In this document: in pieces, positions 47,474-56,697 of the stretch
How the letters are laid out: every line of letters starts with the position of its first letter
Numbering within the stretch: the first letter of the stretch is position 1
Assembly (NCBI RefSeq): GCF_001691565.1
Contig: NZ_MAYO01000003.1
Location: forward strand, 1,154,766 to 1,218,765
Direction: 5' to 3'
Length of the DNA: 64,000 nucleotides
Origin: Microbacterium oleivorans
GTDB taxonomy: Bacteria; Actinomycetota; Actinomycetes; Actinomycetales; Microbacteriaceae
Position numbers and translations under genes: made by a program
The notes under the pieces: model-generated
What the model was told of the DNA's origin: nothing
Seen by the model: only the letters and a program-made list of their open reading frames with translations
The model's database searches: none

Positions 47474-50182
47474 TCAGTCTCGACCGGTGAGACCCCAGGC
47501 ATCCTCATCACCCTCGGACTCGACGACCTCGTATCCCTCGTACTGCTCCGTGACCGCGTCGGGGCCGTACGGATCCGTCGCGACGGCCGCTGCCGCGGGA
47601 GCGGCGGCAGGAGCGGCGTCCTCGGGGGGCTCTTCACCTCGCAGGCGGGCCAGAACGGCGGGGAGCTCGTCGGGCGTCACCAGCACGTCGCGAGCCTTCG
47701 ACCCCTCGGAGGGACCGACGATCTCGCGCGCTTCGAGGAGGTCCATGAGTCGACCGGCCTTGGCGAACCCGACGCGGAGCTTGCGCTGCAGCATCGAGGT
47801 CGAGCCGAACTGGGTCGTGATGATCTGCTCGGCCGCAGCGAGGAGGAGCTCGAGGTCGTCGCCGATGTCGGCGTCGATCTCCTTCTTCTCCACGATCGCC
47901 TCGACGTCCTTGCGGTACTCGGGACGCGCCTGGTTCTTGACGTGACTGACGACCTTCTCGATCTCCTTCTCGGCCACCCAGGCGCCCTGCACCCGGACCG
48001 CCTTGGACGCGCCCATGGGGAGGAAGAGACCGTCACCCTGACCGATGAGACGATCGGCGCCGGGCTGGTCGAGGATGACGCGCGAGTCGGTCACACTCGT
48101 CACCGCGAAGGCGAGGCGCGACGGCACGTTCGCCTTGATGAGGCCGGTGACGACGTCGACGGACGGTCGCTGCGTCGCGAGGACGAGGTGGATGCCGGAG
48201 GCACGCGCGAGCTGCGTGATGCGAACGATCGAATCCTCGACGTCGCGGGGGGCGACCATCATGAGGTCGGCGAGCTCGTCGACGACGACGAGAAGGTAGG
48301 GGTAGGGCTTCAGGACGCGCTCACTGCCCGCGGGGAGCTGGATCTCGTTCGCGACGACGGCCCGGTTGAAGTCGTCGATGTGACGGAAGCCGAACGACGC
48401 GAGGTCGTCGTACCGCATGTCCATCTCCTTCACGACCCACTGCAGCGCCTCGGCCGCCTTCTTGGGGTTCGTGATGATCGGCGTGATGAGGTGCGGTACG
48501 CCGGCGTAGGACGTCAGCTCGACGCGCTTCGGGTCGATGAGGACCATGCGGACGTCCGACGGCTTCGCGCGCATCAGGAGGCTCGTGATCATCGAGTTCA
48601 CGAAGCTCGACTTTCCCGAGCCGGTCGAGCCGGCGACGAGAAGGTGGGGCATCTTCGCGAGGTTCGCGACGACGTACCCACCGCCGACGTCCTTTCCGAT
48701 GCCGATCGTCATCGGGTGCGTCGCCTGCTGCGCGTTGGGCGAGCGCAGGACGTCGCCGAGCGTGACGATCTCGCGGTCGGTGTTCGGGATCTCCACGCCG
48801 ATCGCGCTCTTGCCGGGGATCGGCGCGAGGATGCGGACCTCGTTGGACGCGACCGCGTAGGCGATGTTGTTGGTCAGAGCGGTGATCCGCTCGACCTTGA
48901 CGCCGGACCCGAGAGCGATCTCGTACTGGGTCACTGTCGGACCGCGCGAGAACCCGGTCACCTTCGCATCGATAGAGAACTGCTCGAAGACGCCCATGAT
49001 GGCGCGGACCATCGCGTCGTTCGCCTCGGAACGGGCCTTGTGCGGAGTACCGGCCGCAAGCGCATCGGCGGACGGAAGGCGGTAGTCGGCGGCATCCGGG
49101 TCGACGGAGTCGAGGTTCGCGGCCACGAAGTCCGGCACCGGCGGGATGGGCGGTGCGTCAGGCGTGGCGTCGCGCTTGCGCCCCGGCGTGCGCGGGGCGG
49201 GGGGCGCGATGATCTCGGTGACCGCGTCGGGCATGACGGCGGGCGTCGGCGTGGTGACGGGGTTGTCGAAGCTGCCGTCACCGCTCGCTTCGAGCAGCGC
49301 GGTGAGGTCGTCGGCGCCGAGTCCGCCGTCGGCGTCCTCCTCGCGGCCCGACTTGTTGCGACGCCACCACGGCAGCGAGTCGCCATCGTCGTCGGGGGCG
49401 TCGAAGGCGACCGTGGGGCCGGTCTCGCCCTTCGCGAGAGCTGCGTCGCGCTCGGGACGCTCGGCACCGAACATCCAGGCGTACAGGTCTCCGAGGCGCT
49501 GACCGATGCGGTTCGGCGGTGTCTTCGTGAGGATGAGGACGCTCAGGAGCGCCAGCAGACCGAGGACGATGCCCGCGCCGATCTCGGTCATGACCGTGAG
49601 CGGCTCGCCGATCGCCCACCCGAACAACCCGCCCGCGCCGCTCAGCGCGGCGAGACCCTGGCTCGGCTGCGGGCGCCCCCCGGCGACGTGACAGAAGCCC
49701 GCCACCACGAGGACGAAGAGTCCCGCGCCGATGCCGATCCGACCGTTGTCATGGACGGACGGCGGATGCCGGAACAGCCACCCGGCGAGCAGCAGAAGGA
49801 TGACCGGGAAGATGAACGCTTCCCGGCCGATGAGGGCACCGACGCTGTAGGCGCTGATATTCGTGCCCACATCCGTGCCGATGAGGAACCACTCCACGAC
49901 GGCGCCGGCGACGGCCATGAGGACGAGCAGGAAAGGGAATCCGTCGCGTCGCTGATCCTTCTCCAGGGACTCCGACCCGAACGCACGGAACATGCCCCCG
50001 GCGACGTGCGCGAGTCCCAGCCACGCGCGGACGACGACGGGGGGACGGTCGACATCGTCGACGTAGCGGCGCGGGGCCGGCTCGGCCTTGCGCTTCGGGG
50101 TCGGTTCGGCCTTCTTGGCCCGCGCCGAGGAGCCCGACGCGGACGCGCGGGGTTTGCTGGTCGGACTGCTGCTCCTGGGCAT
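47474..50182 (-). CDS. ftsK: DNA translocase FtsK/SpoIIIE
   Basis: A 902-residue septal DNA pump. After a basic Ser/Ala/Lys-rich N-terminus come four membrane segments (about 65-210), a variable Pro/Asp-rich linker (about 240-370), the motor with Walker [10 protein letters not shown] and Walker [11 protein letters not shown], and a C-terminal gamma winged helix (about 790-850; LLRKLRVGF-type stretch) that reads KOPS. I start at the ATG at 50182: a TACCGT -10 lies 7 bases upstream and GGAAG is in between. An ATG ten codons upstream would sit before that -10. Confidence 0.95.
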   Translation of the reverse strand: MPRSSSPTSKPRASASGSSARAKKAEPTPKRKAEPAPRRYVDDVDRPPVVVRAWLGLAHVAGGMFRAFGSESLEKDQRRDGFPFLLVLMAVAGAVVEWFLIGTDVGTNISAYSVGALIGREAFIFPVILLLLAGWLFRHPPSVHDNGRIGIGAGLFVLVVAGFCHVAGGRPQPSQGLAALSGAGGLFGWAIGEPLTVMTEIGAGIVLGLLALLSVLILTKTPPNRIGQRLGDLYAWMFGAERPERDAALAKGETGPTVAFDAPDDDGDSLPWWRRNKSGREEDADGGLGADDLTALLEASGDGSFDNPVTTPTPAVMPDAVTEIIAPPAPRTPGRKRDATPDAPPIPPVPDFVAANLDSVDPDAADYRLPSADALAAGTPHKARSEANDAMVRAIMGVFEQFSIDAKVTGFSRGPTVTQYEIALGSGVKVERITALTNNIAYAVASNEVRILAPIPGKSAIGVEIPNTDREIVTLGDVLRSPNAQQATHPMTIGIGKDVGGGYVVANLAKMPHLLVAGSTGSGKSSFVNSMITSLLMRAKPSDVRMVLIDPKRVELTSYAGVPHLITPIITNPKKAAEALQWVVKEMDMRYDDLASFGFRHIDDFNRAVVANEIQLPAGSERVLKPYPYLLVVVDELADLMMVAPRDVEDSIVRITQLARASGIHLVLATQRPSVDVVTGLIKANVPSRLAFAVTSVTDSRVILDQPGADRLIGQGDGLFLPMGASKAVRVQGAWVAEKEIEKVVSHVKNQARPEYRKDVEAIVEKKEIDADIGDDLELLLAAAEQIITTQFGSTSMLQRKLRVGFAKAGRLMDLLEAREIVGPSEGSKARDVLVTPDELPAVLARLRGEEPPEDAAPAAAPAAAAVATDPYGPDAVTEQYEGYEVVESEGDEDAWGLTGRD

Positions 50183-50189
50183 AGCTTCC

Positions 50190-50195
50190 ACGGTA
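50190..50195 (-). promoter_or_regulatory. -10 element of ftsK (leaderless)
   Basis: TACCGT with 7 bases to the chosen ATG. Confidence 0.5.
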
Positions 50196-50239
50196 TGCGG
50201 CATGTCCGACATGTCGCCGGATTGACGCGGGTTTCGGCG

Positions 50240-50731
50240 TCAGCCGAGGCTCTTGACCATCGTGTCGCGCCCGATCCCGCTCCGCGTCACCGCGAAGCCC
50301 TCGGTCCGGTACAGCACCTGGGCGAAGTTGCCGCGCTCCACCGACAGGCAGATGCGCGCGCGGCCCTCCGCGCGCGCAGCATCGCACAGCCGTCGCAGGA
50401 GGGCGCGGCCGACTCCGTGCGATCGCCAGAGCGGCTTCACGCCGATGATGAGCTCCGGAACGCCGATTCCCACGTACCCGGACCCCGGGTCGGTGCGCGG
50501 CAGGGTGCGATACCAGGCCGCCCCGATCTCCTCCGCCCCGACGACGGCGACGAAGCCGACGTCCCCGGGACGCATCCATCCCGCGAGGTATCGGCTGTGA
50601 TCGGGGTCTGCGAGCACCTCATGACGCGGACGCGGCGGCCCCTGACGCCAGTTGGCGGCCTCGACGACCATGTCGCCCAGGAAGACGCCGTCGGCCTGCG
50701 TGGCAGGGCGGAGCGTCCAGGACTCGGGCAT
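50240..50731 (-). CDS. GNAT-family N-acetyltransferase
   Basis: A 163-residue acetyltransferase. The acetyl-CoA loop is WRSHGVGRALLRRLCDAA (about 104-121), followed by the usual SVERGNFAQVLYRTEGF. Substrate unknown. TAGCAT -10 is 6 bases before the ATG. Confidence 0.87.
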   Translation of the reverse strand: MPESWTLRPATQADGVFLGDMVVEAANWRQGPPRPRHEVLADPDHSRYLAGWMRPGDVGFVAVVGAEEIGAAWYRTLPRTDPGSGYVGIGVPELIIGVKPLWRSHGVGRALLRRLCDAARAEGRARICLSVERGNFAQVLYRTEGFAVTRSGIGRDTMVKSLG

Positions 50732-50737
50732 GCCGGA

Positions 50738-50743
50738 ATGCTA
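50738..50743 (-). promoter_or_regulatory. -10 element of the GNAT gene (leaderless)
   Basis: TAGCAT with 6 bases to the ATG. Confidence 0.5.
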
Positions 50744-50768
50744 GAGGCCGCGCGAGCCCGTCACCGGG

Positions 50769-52445
50769 TCAGGCCTCGATGACCATCGGCACGATCATCG
50801 GGCGGCGACGCAGCGACTGGTTCACCCAGCGCCCGATCGTGCGACGGACGACCTGCTGCAGGGCGTGCTGGTCGCGGACGCCCGACTGGGCGGCCTCGGT
50901 CAGCGCCTGCGCGATCTTGGGCTTCACCGAGTCGAACACGGCGTCGTCCTCCGCGAATCCGCGAGCGTGGATCTCGGGACCCGTGATGATGCGGCCGGAC
51001 GCGGCATCCACCACCACGATGACGGAGATGAAACCTTCCTCGCCGAGGATGCGACGGTCCTTGAGGTCGGCATCCGTGATCTCGCCGACGGACGAGCCGT
51101 CGACGTAGACGAAGCCGAGGTCGAGCTGGCCGGCAACGGTCGCGACGCCGTCCTTCAGGTCGATGACGGTGCCGTTCTCGGCGATGATCGTGTTCTCGGC
51201 GGGGATGCCGCTGTCCTGGGCGAGCTTCGCGTTCGCCATCAGGTGGCGGTACTCACCGTGGACGGGCAGCACGTTCTTCGGCTTCAGGATGTTGTAGCAG
51301 TAGAGCAGCTCGCCCGCCGCCGCGTGCCCCGAGACGTGGACCTTCGCGTTCGCCTTGTGGACCACGTTGGCGCCGAGCTTCGTCAGGCCGTCGATCACGC
51401 GGTACACCGCGTTCTCGTTGCCCGGGATGAGGCTCGAGGCGAGGATCACGGTGTCGCCCTCCCCCGGCTCGATCGCGTGGTCGAGATTGGCCATGCGGGA
51501 CAGGACAGCCATCGGCTCGCCCTGGGATCCCGTGGACATGTAGACGATGCGGTCGTCGGGCAGGTCCTTCGCCTTCTTGTAATCGATGAGCACGCCGTCG
51601 GGAACGGTGAGGTAGCCCAGCTGCTCGGCGATCGTCATGTTGCGGACCATCGAGCGGCCGAGGAACGCGACGCGACGACCGTGCGCGGCGGCCGCGTCGA
51701 TGACCTGCTGCACACGGTGGATGTGGCTCGAGAAGCTCGCGACGATCACGCGACGCGGCGCCTTGCCGATGACCTGGTCGAGCACCGGGCCGATCGCCCG
51801 TTCGAGCGGCGTGAAACCGGGGACATCCGCATTCGTCGAGTCGACGAGGAACATGTCGACGCCCTCTTCGCCGAGCCGCGCGAACGCGCGCAGGTCGGTG
51901 AGGCGGCCGTCGAGGGGCAGCTGGTCCATCTTGAAGTCACCCGTCGCCAGCACGAGGCCTGCCGGGGTACGGATGCCGACCGCCAGGGCGTCGGGGATGG
52001 AGTGGTTGACCGCGACGAACTCGAGGTCGAACGGCCCCACCTGTTCGCGCTGGCCCTCCTTGACCGTGAGCGTGTACGGCTTGATCCGGTGTTCCTTGAG
52101 CTTCGCCTCGACGAGCGCGAGGGTCAACTGCGACCCGATGAGGGGGATGTCGCCCTTGCGCTTGAGGAGGTACGGGACCGCTCCGATGTGGTCCTCGTGG
52201 CCGTGAGTCAGGACGACGCCGACGATGTCGTCGAGCCGGCCCCGGATCGCCTCGAAGTCGGGGAGGATCAGGTCGACACCGGGCTGATGCTCCTCGGGGA
52301 AGAGCACGCCGCAGTCGACGATCAGCAGCTTGCCGTCGAACTCGAAGACGGTCATGTTGCGACCGATCTCACCGAGTCCGCCGACGGGGGTCACCCGGAG
52401 GGTTCCGGGAGCGAGCTTGGCGGGGGCGGAGACGGTATTTGTCAT
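50769..52445 (-). CDS. rnj: Ribonuclease J
   Basis: A 558-residue metallo-beta-lactamase/beta-CASP nuclease with 5'-exonuclease and endonuclease activity. The zinc motif HGHEDHIG is near residue 81, further ligands in NHSIPDA and GDFKMD, and beta-CASP motifs in ASFSSHIHRVQ and VSGHAAAGEL. The ATG overlaps the dapA stop by four bases, the usual actinobacterial dapA-rnj pair. Confidence 0.96.
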   Translation of the reverse strand: MTNTVSAPAKLAPGTLRVTPVGGLGEIGRNMTVFEFDGKLLIVDCGVLFPEEHQPGVDLILPDFEAIRGRLDDIVGVVLTHGHEDHIGAVPYLLKRKGDIPLIGSQLTLALVEAKLKEHRIKPYTLTVKEGQREQVGPFDLEFVAVNHSIPDALAVGIRTPAGLVLATGDFKMDQLPLDGRLTDLRAFARLGEEGVDMFLVDSTNADVPGFTPLERAIGPVLDQVIGKAPRRVIVASFSSHIHRVQQVIDAAAAHGRRVAFLGRSMVRNMTIAEQLGYLTVPDGVLIDYKKAKDLPDDRIVYMSTGSQGEPMAVLSRMANLDHAIEPGEGDTVILASSLIPGNENAVYRVIDGLTKLGANVVHKANAKVHVSGHAAAGELLYCYNILKPKNVLPVHGEYRHLMANAKLAQDSGIPAENTIIAENGTVIDLKDGVATVAGQLDLGFVYVDGSSVGEITDADLKDRRILGEEGFISVIVVVDAASGRIITGPEIHARGFAEDDAVFDSVKPKIAQALTEAAQSGVRDQHALQQVVRRTIGRWVNQSLRRRPMIVPMVIEA

Positions 52446-53419
52446 CGAGTAGTTCCATGCACCTTCGGGAGGGCGCCGCCGGCAGCGGCATTGCGATCAG
52501 GTCGGAAGTTGGAGAAGTCGGCGCCGTCGACGTCCCTCACGAGCGCGAGTTCGTCCTCGATGAGGGCGGCCTCCCACTCCTCCGGGCCCACGAGCGGCAG
52601 GCGCACGCGCGGGCTCGAGATGCGGCCGAGGCCGTGAAGGATGTATTTCGCGCTGACGGTGCCCGGCACGTGCGTCATGACGGCGCGGACGAGGGGTTCG
52701 AGCTTCTGGTGCGCGGCGGTCGCCGTCGCGAGGTCACCGCGGTTGACGGCATCCACCATCACGCGGTACGGAGCGGACGTGATGTTCGCCGTGACGCCGA
52801 TCAGGCCGGCGGCTCCGATGGAGAGGTGGGGCAGGATGTTCGCGTCGTCGCCCGAGAAGTAGAGCAGGTCGGTCTGATTCAGAACCCGGCTGACCTCGCT
52901 GAAGTTCCCCTTGGCGTCCTTCACCGCGAGGATGTTCGGGTGCTTGGCGAGGCGGAGGATCGTCTCGTAGTTGATGGGCACGCCGGTCCGGCCGGGGATG
53001 TCGTAGAGGATCACCGGCAGGTCGGTGGCGTCCGCGACGAGGCGGAAGTGCGTCAGGATCCCTGCCTGCGTGGGCTTGTTGTAGTACGGCGTGACGATCA
53101 TGATGCCGTCGGCGCCGGCCTTCTCGCTCGCCTTGTAGAGCTCGATCGCGTGCGCGGTCTCGTTCGAGCCGCCGCCCGTGATGATCTTGGCGCGCCCGGA
53201 CGAGACGGACTTGCCCACCTCGACGAGCTTCAGCTTCTCGGCATCCGTCAGTGTGCTCGTCTCACCGGTGGTCCCCGTGACGACGATGCCGTCGGCACCG
53301 CCCGTGATGACGTCGTCGATGTGCTTCTCTACGGCCGGCCAATCGACCTCGCCGTCGGCCGTCATCGGAGTGACGAGCGCGACCAGCACCTGACCGAACG
53401 GATTGGCGGAGTGCGTCAT
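52442..53419 (-). CDS. dapA: 4-Hydroxy-tetrahydrodipicolinate synthase
   Basis: First committed enzyme of lysine/DAP synthesis. The 325-residue TIM barrel has GTTGETSTLTD, the tyrosine in VTPYYNKPTQAG and the Schiff-base lysine in ILAVKDAKGN. A TACCCT -10 lies 7 bases before the ATG. Cotranscribed with rnj. Confidence 0.96.
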   Translation of the reverse strand: MTHSANPFGQVLVALVTPMTADGEVDWPAVEKHIDDVITGGADGIVVTGTTGETSTLTDAEKLKLVEVGKSVSSGRAKIITGGGSNETAHAIELYKASEKAGADGIMIVTPYYNKPTQAGILTHFRLVADATDLPVILYDIPGRTGVPINYETILRLAKHPNILAVKDAKGNFSEVSRVLNQTDLLYFSGDDANILPHLSIGAAGLIGVTANITSAPYRVMVDAVNRGDLATATAAHQKLEPLVRAVMTHVPGTVSAKYILHGLGRISSPRVRLPLVGPEEWEAALIEDELALVRDVDGADFSNFRPDRNAAAGGALPKVHGTTR

Positions 53420-53426
53420 GGTTCCC

Positions 53427-53432
53427 AGGGTA
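53427..53432 (-). promoter_or_regulatory. -10 element of dapA (leaderless)
   Basis: TACCCT with 7 bases to the ATG. Confidence 0.5.
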
Positions 53433-53487
53433 CCGGTCGCCGTCCGTCGGCCGTGTTCGATGTGGCGCGGACTGCGGCGGTGGTGCA

Positions 53488-53611
53488 CGGGAGGTGTGGC
53501 GGATGACGGATGCACGACTGCTGGTGCAGGTGTCATCTCAGGTCGGTTCAATGAAGTCACCGGCACCGTGCGCCGTGCATCCGTCACCGGAGGCGAGCTA
53601 GGGCGGCGAGG
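53488..53611. repeat. Palindromic repeat copy L, 3' of the DUF559 gene
   Basis: Core is a perfect 13-base inverted repeat TGACGGATGCACG (53504-53516) / CGTGCATCCGTCA (53574-53586) enclosing 57 bases; the arms continue imperfectly inwards (GGTGC ... GCACC). The right arm includes the TGA stop of the DUF559 gene. The whole segment, including flanks and the last DUF559 codons, is similar to copy R at 54488-54616 in the same orientation, 1000-1005 bp away. Both copies share GCACGAC-N10-GGTGTC in the left arm. Confidence 0.7.
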
Positions 53612-54417
53612 ATCGCGCGCTCGACGCGGGGCCAGTCGTAGACGATCAGCGCGTAGTCGAAACGAAGGGTCTCGTAGCCGGCGGCGGCGGCCTCTGCATC
53701 GCGAACGAGATCACGATGACGCAGGGACGGGCCGTCGTGGTTGAGTCGGCCGTCCACTTCCAGGACGATACGACCGGCGAGGACGAAATCGACCCGTCCG
53801 ACGCGCGCGATGAGCACCTGGCATTCCAGCGGGATGCCGAGTCGCGACAGACGCAGCCGAAGCAGGGATTCGATACCGCTTTCGGCGTCCGGCCGAGCGA
53901 TGTCGACGAGATATCGGAAGCGTGCCGGAAGGCCCTGACGCACGAGAGCCCGGTCGGCGCTCGTCAGCAGACCCATGTGCCACGCCGACTCGAAGGAGAC
54001 GAAGAACGCTTCGGATCCGAGACAGCGAGCCGACTGGATGAGCGCCTGCACGACGGAGACGACACCGAAGGCAGCCCTGCCGTCCTCCCGGTGCGTGACG
54101 CACCGGCATCCGTCGTGTCGGTGCACTCGGGCATCGGGACCCACCCACACGTGCAGGCGTTCCGGGTCCTCCAGTGTCCAGACTCCGTGGTGACGCAGGG
54201 CGGATGCGCAGCAGAGTTCGCCCCCGTGCGCCGCGGCGGCACGAACCGTCGGGTCGAGGTAGGACACGGCGTAGACCCCGTTCCTCATCCGATCGACACG
54301 TCCCCGCGCGACCGCTCGAGCGAGCTGGGCACCCGTCGCACCGCGGCGGCGCAGTTGTGACGATCGGGCGATGCCCCCGAGGACTCGGAGATGGTGGGCA
54401 ATGGTCGCGGCGTCCAT
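53584..54417 (-). CDS. AbiEi-like winged-helix + DUF559 nuclease-like protein
   Basis: A 277-residue protein. Residues about 1-80 (IARSSQLRRRGATGAQLARAVARGRVDRMRNGVYAV) form an AbiEi-type winged helix; residues about 175-275 form a DUF559 domain of the Vsr/restriction-endonuclease fold with GIESLLRLRL, VDFVLAGRIVLEVDGRLNH and RHRDLVRD. The E/D-ExD-like acidic residues suggest an intact metal site, but activity is unproven. Such proteins are often present in several copies in actinobacterial genomes. I see no AbiEii toxin gene nearby. The ATG at 54417 follows GGAGG with no spacing, so the start is uncertain. Flanked by the L and R palindromic repeats. Confidence 0.82.
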   Translation of the reverse strand: MDAATIAHHLRVLGGIARSSQLRRRGATGAQLARAVARGRVDRMRNGVYAVSYLDPTVRAAAAHGGELCCASALRHHGVWTLEDPERLHVWVGPDARVHRHDGCRCVTHREDGRAAFGVVSVVQALIQSARCLGSEAFFVSFESAWHMGLLTSADRALVRQGLPARFRYLVDIARPDAESGIESLLRLRLSRLGIPLECQVLIARVGRVDFVLAGRIVLEVDGRLNHDGPSLRHRDLVRDAEAAAAGYETLRFDYALIVYDWPRVERAILAALARLR

Positions 54418-54487
54418 CCTCCGAGCCTGTTCATCCCAGTATCGGCGCCGTGGAGGTCTCGGCTCGCAGTGGAGATCGCGAGCTCGG

Positions 54488-54616
54488 CGGGAGTTGGGGA
54501 GAGGGCGACGAATGCACGACCGGTGGGGGCGGTGTCGCCTCGCGCTCCCCCGCTCACCACTCGCGCACCGACGCTCGTGCATTCGCATCACCGAGGCCGG
54601 GCGCACGGCGGCGAGG
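54488..54616. repeat. Palindromic repeat copy R, 5' of the DUF559 gene
   Basis: Core 11-base inverted repeat CGAATGCACGA (54509-54519) / TCGTGCATTCG (54575-54585) around 55 bases, with further inner pairing (CGGTG/CACCG, GGGG/CCCC). Aligns along its length with copy L. Its right flank resembles the last codons of the DUF559 gene (minus-strand CTCGCCGCC then a GTGA), suggesting a remnant 3' end of a second DUF559 gene. It fills most of the 241-base gap between the DUF559 and SDR genes; I see nothing else there. Confidence 0.65.
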
Positions 54617-54658
54617 CGAGGCGCGGCGGCGCGGCGGGCACCGGACCGGTCTATTGCG

Positions 54659-55411
54659 TCAGCGGCCGCGGGAGGCGGCGGCCACCACGAGCCGGTCGGG
54701 CAGCAGGCGGGACACGGCGACGAGCACCTTGTACCGGAGGGACGGGATGCTGACCGGTCGGCCGTGCGCGGCATCCCTCAACGACGCGCGCACCACCTGC
54801 GGGGCGGTCAGCCACATCCAGGGGGCGACACCCTCCTGCCCCGGCGGGAGACCGAGCCGCTCGTGGAAGTTCGTGTGCACGAAGCCGGGGCAGACGGCCG
54901 TCACGGTCACGCCCTTCGGCGCGTAGACCGCGTTCGCCCAGCGGCTGAAGCTCACCACCCACGCCTTCGCCGCACCGTACGTCCCCCGCGGGATGAGACC
55001 CGCCACGGAGGCGATGTTCAGGATGCGGCCCCGGCCACGCGCGAGCATGCCGGGGAGAGCCGCACGAGTCAGGCGCATCGTGACCTCGACGTGCAACTCG
55101 AGATGACGCGCCTCATCCTCGACGTCGCTCGCCGCGAATCCGAGCGACAGCCCGTAACCGGCGCTGTTGACGAGGAGGTCGACGCCCCGCTCGAGGCGCT
55201 CCTCGACACGGCGACGCTGGTCGGGATCCAGGAGGTCCGCGACGAGGACCTCAGCGCGCCCGCCGCGTTCCTCGATCTCGGCGGCCAGCGTGGTGAGCGC
55301 ACGCTCGTCGCGGGCGACGAGGACGACGTCCGCGCCGCGGGCGGACAGCTGACGGGCGTACTCCGCTCCGATCCCGGAGCTCGCCCCGGTCACGAGGGCT
55401 GTGCGAGTCAT
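54659..55411 (-). CDS. Short-chain dehydrogenase/reductase
   Basis: A 250-residue classical SDR. NAD(P)-binding TGASSGIGAEYAR (residues 8-20), NSAG, catalytic Ser in IASVAG and YxxxK as YGAAK near 148-152. Substrate unknown. TAGGCT -10 lies 7 bases before the ATG. Confidence 0.9.
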   Translation of the reverse strand: MTRTALVTGASSGIGAEYARQLSARGADVVLVARDERALTTLAAEIEERGGRAEVLVADLLDPDQRRRVEERLERGVDLLVNSAGYGLSLGFAASDVEDEARHLELHVEVTMRLTRAALPGMLARGRGRILNIASVAGLIPRGTYGAAKAWVVSFSRWANAVYAPKGVTVTAVCPGFVHTNFHERLGLPPGQEGVAPWMWLTAPQVVRASLRDAAHGRPVSIPSLRYKVLVAVSRLLPDRLVVAAASRGR

Positions 55412-55418
55412 GCGCGCC

Positions 55419-55424
55419 AGCCTA
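55419..55424 (-). promoter_or_regulatory. -10 element of the SDR gene (leaderless)
   Basis: TAGGCT with 7 bases to the ATG. Confidence 0.5.
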
Positions 55425-55432
55425 GGAGAGGG

Positions 55433-56176
55433 TCAGGGGGCGACGCGACCGTTCGCGTTGAAGGCCGCGTACGTCAGCGGCATCAGGTCGCGCCAGACGT
55501 TCTCCATCTTCTCGGCGCACATCTCGATCTCGCGCTGCGGGAATGACGGGAAGTGCGTGCCCTCGCGCGTGGTGCGGAGCGAGAGGAAGTTCATGAGCGA
55601 CCGCGCGTTCACCGTGACGTACATCGACGACATGATGTTCAGCGGCAGGACGATGCGGGCGACCTCGCGGGCGATGCCGGAGTCCAGCATCCGCTGGTAG
55701 CTCTCGAACGCGGCGACGGATGCCTCCCGCGTCTCGCGGGCGACGAGATCGACCTGCTCCTCGGAGCCGGGGAGGAACTGGTACGCGCCGGGCTTGCCGA
55801 CCTGGACCAGGTTCCGCTCGGGCGCGGGGACGTAGAACACGGGGCGCAGCTCGCGGTAGCGGCCCGACTCCTCGTTGTACGACGCCATCCGGTGCCGCAT
55901 GAACTCGCGGAACACGAAGATCGGCGCCTGCACGTAGAAGGTCATCGAGTTGTGCTCGAACGGCGAACCGTGCCGGTCGCGCATCAGGTAGTTGATGAGG
56001 CCGCGATCACGGCCCGTCGCCTCGGACCCGTCGGCGGCCGCCGCGAGGGTCTGCTCTCCCTGCGTCGAGACGCGCGCCGCGAAGAGCACATCGCTGTCGG
56101 ATGCGGACGAGCGCACCAACTCGACCGTGACATCGCTGCGGAACTCGATCTCGGGGCTTTCGGGGCGCTCACTCAC
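55433..56176 (-). CDS. thyX: FAD-dependent thymidylate synthase
   Basis: Makes dTMP from dUMP with methylene-folate and FAD. The 247-residue protein has the diagnostic RHRMASYNEESGRY (RHRxxSxNxxSxRY, about residues 93-106). GTG start with a TAGTGT -10 7 bases upstream. thyX near dapA/dapB is common in actinobacteria, although here a DUF559 gene and an SDR gene separate it from dapA. Confidence 0.96.
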   Translation of the reverse strand: MSERPESPEIEFRSDVTVELVRSSASDSDVLFAARVSTQGEQTLAAAADGSEATGRDRGLINYLMRDRHGSPFEHNSMTFYVQAPIFVFREFMRHRMASYNEESGRYRELRPVFYVPAPERNLVQVGKPGAYQFLPGSEEQVDLVARETREASVAAFESYQRMLDSGIAREVARIVLPLNIMSSMYVTVNARSLMNFLSLRTTREGTHFPSFPQREIEMCAEKMENVWRDLMPLTYAAFNANGRVAP

Positions 56177-56183
56177 GGCTCAC

Positions 56184-56189
56184 ACACTA
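56184..56189 (-). promoter_or_regulatory. -10 element of thyX (leaderless)
   Basis: TAGTGT with 7 bases to the GTG start. Confidence 0.5.
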
Positions 56190-56259
56190 CCCGCCGGTGC
56201 TGTCGTGGATGACGCAGGGCGACGCGCGCCATCACGCGCAGGACTACTGTGGAGCGGTC

Positions 56260-56697
56260 ATGGATCTCCTCCCCGCCATCCTCGTGCTGACCGCGCTCCT
56301 CGTGGTCACCGTCGGCATCGGTCTGACCCTGCGGTGGCGGCAGAATCGGCCGCGTCCGTTCGACCCGCGGGAGGTCATCGAACCGACCCGTCTGGGAGCC
56401 GAGCGACTCGGCGAGACCGCGACGCTCCTGCAGTTCAGCACCGAGATGTGCAGTCGGTGCCCCGGTGTCCACCGCACGCTGCGCGAGATCGCCGACGACC
56501 GCGACGGCGTCCTGCACCTGAACGTCGACCTCACGCACCGCGTCGACATCGCCCAGCACTTCCGCGTCCTGCAGACACCGACGACCCTCATCCTCGACAA
56601 GCACGGCCAGGTCCGCTCCCGCTTCGGCGGCGTGCCCGGGCGCCAGGTCGTCGAGATGGAACTCGACCGCGTGACGACGGGAGCCGACCGTGGCTGA
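56260..56697 (+). CDS. Membrane-anchored thioredoxin-like protein
   Basis: A 145-residue protein with one N-terminal membrane segment (about 3-25) and a thioredoxin-fold domain. The active-site-like motif is STEMCSRCPG (CxxC near residues 64-67) and the cis-proline loop is LQTPTTLIL. Topology of the CxxC side is not certain. A TACTGT hexamer lies 9 bases before the ATG. Overlaps the DUF4395 gene by 8 bases; the two are a conserved actinobacterial pair. Confidence 0.85.
   Translation: MDLLPAILVLTALLVVTVGIGLTLRWRQNRPRPFDPREVIEPTRLGAERLGETATLLQFSTEMCSRCPGVHRTLREIADDRDGVLHLNVDLTHRVDIAQHFRVLQTPTTLILDKHGQVRSRFGGVPGRQVVEMELDRVTTGADRG

Noticed and set aside
47285..50782. 1165-codon open frame on the plus strand opposite ftsK and pgsA
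   Set aside because: It is the antisense shadow of GC-rich codons: the minus strand encodes full-length FtsK and PgsA with all motifs, and the plus frame has Arg/Asp/Glu-rich low-complexity composition with no domain.
53584..54417. AbiE toxin-antitoxin system
   Set aside because: The N-terminus is AbiEi-like but no AbiEii nucleotidyltransferase gene is adjacent; the partner domain is DUF559 in the same protein.
53488..54616. Integron gene cassette with attC sites around the DUF559 gene
   Set aside because: The repeats lack the GTTRRRY/RYYYAAC core and there is no integrase gene; only the general cassette-like layout is similar.
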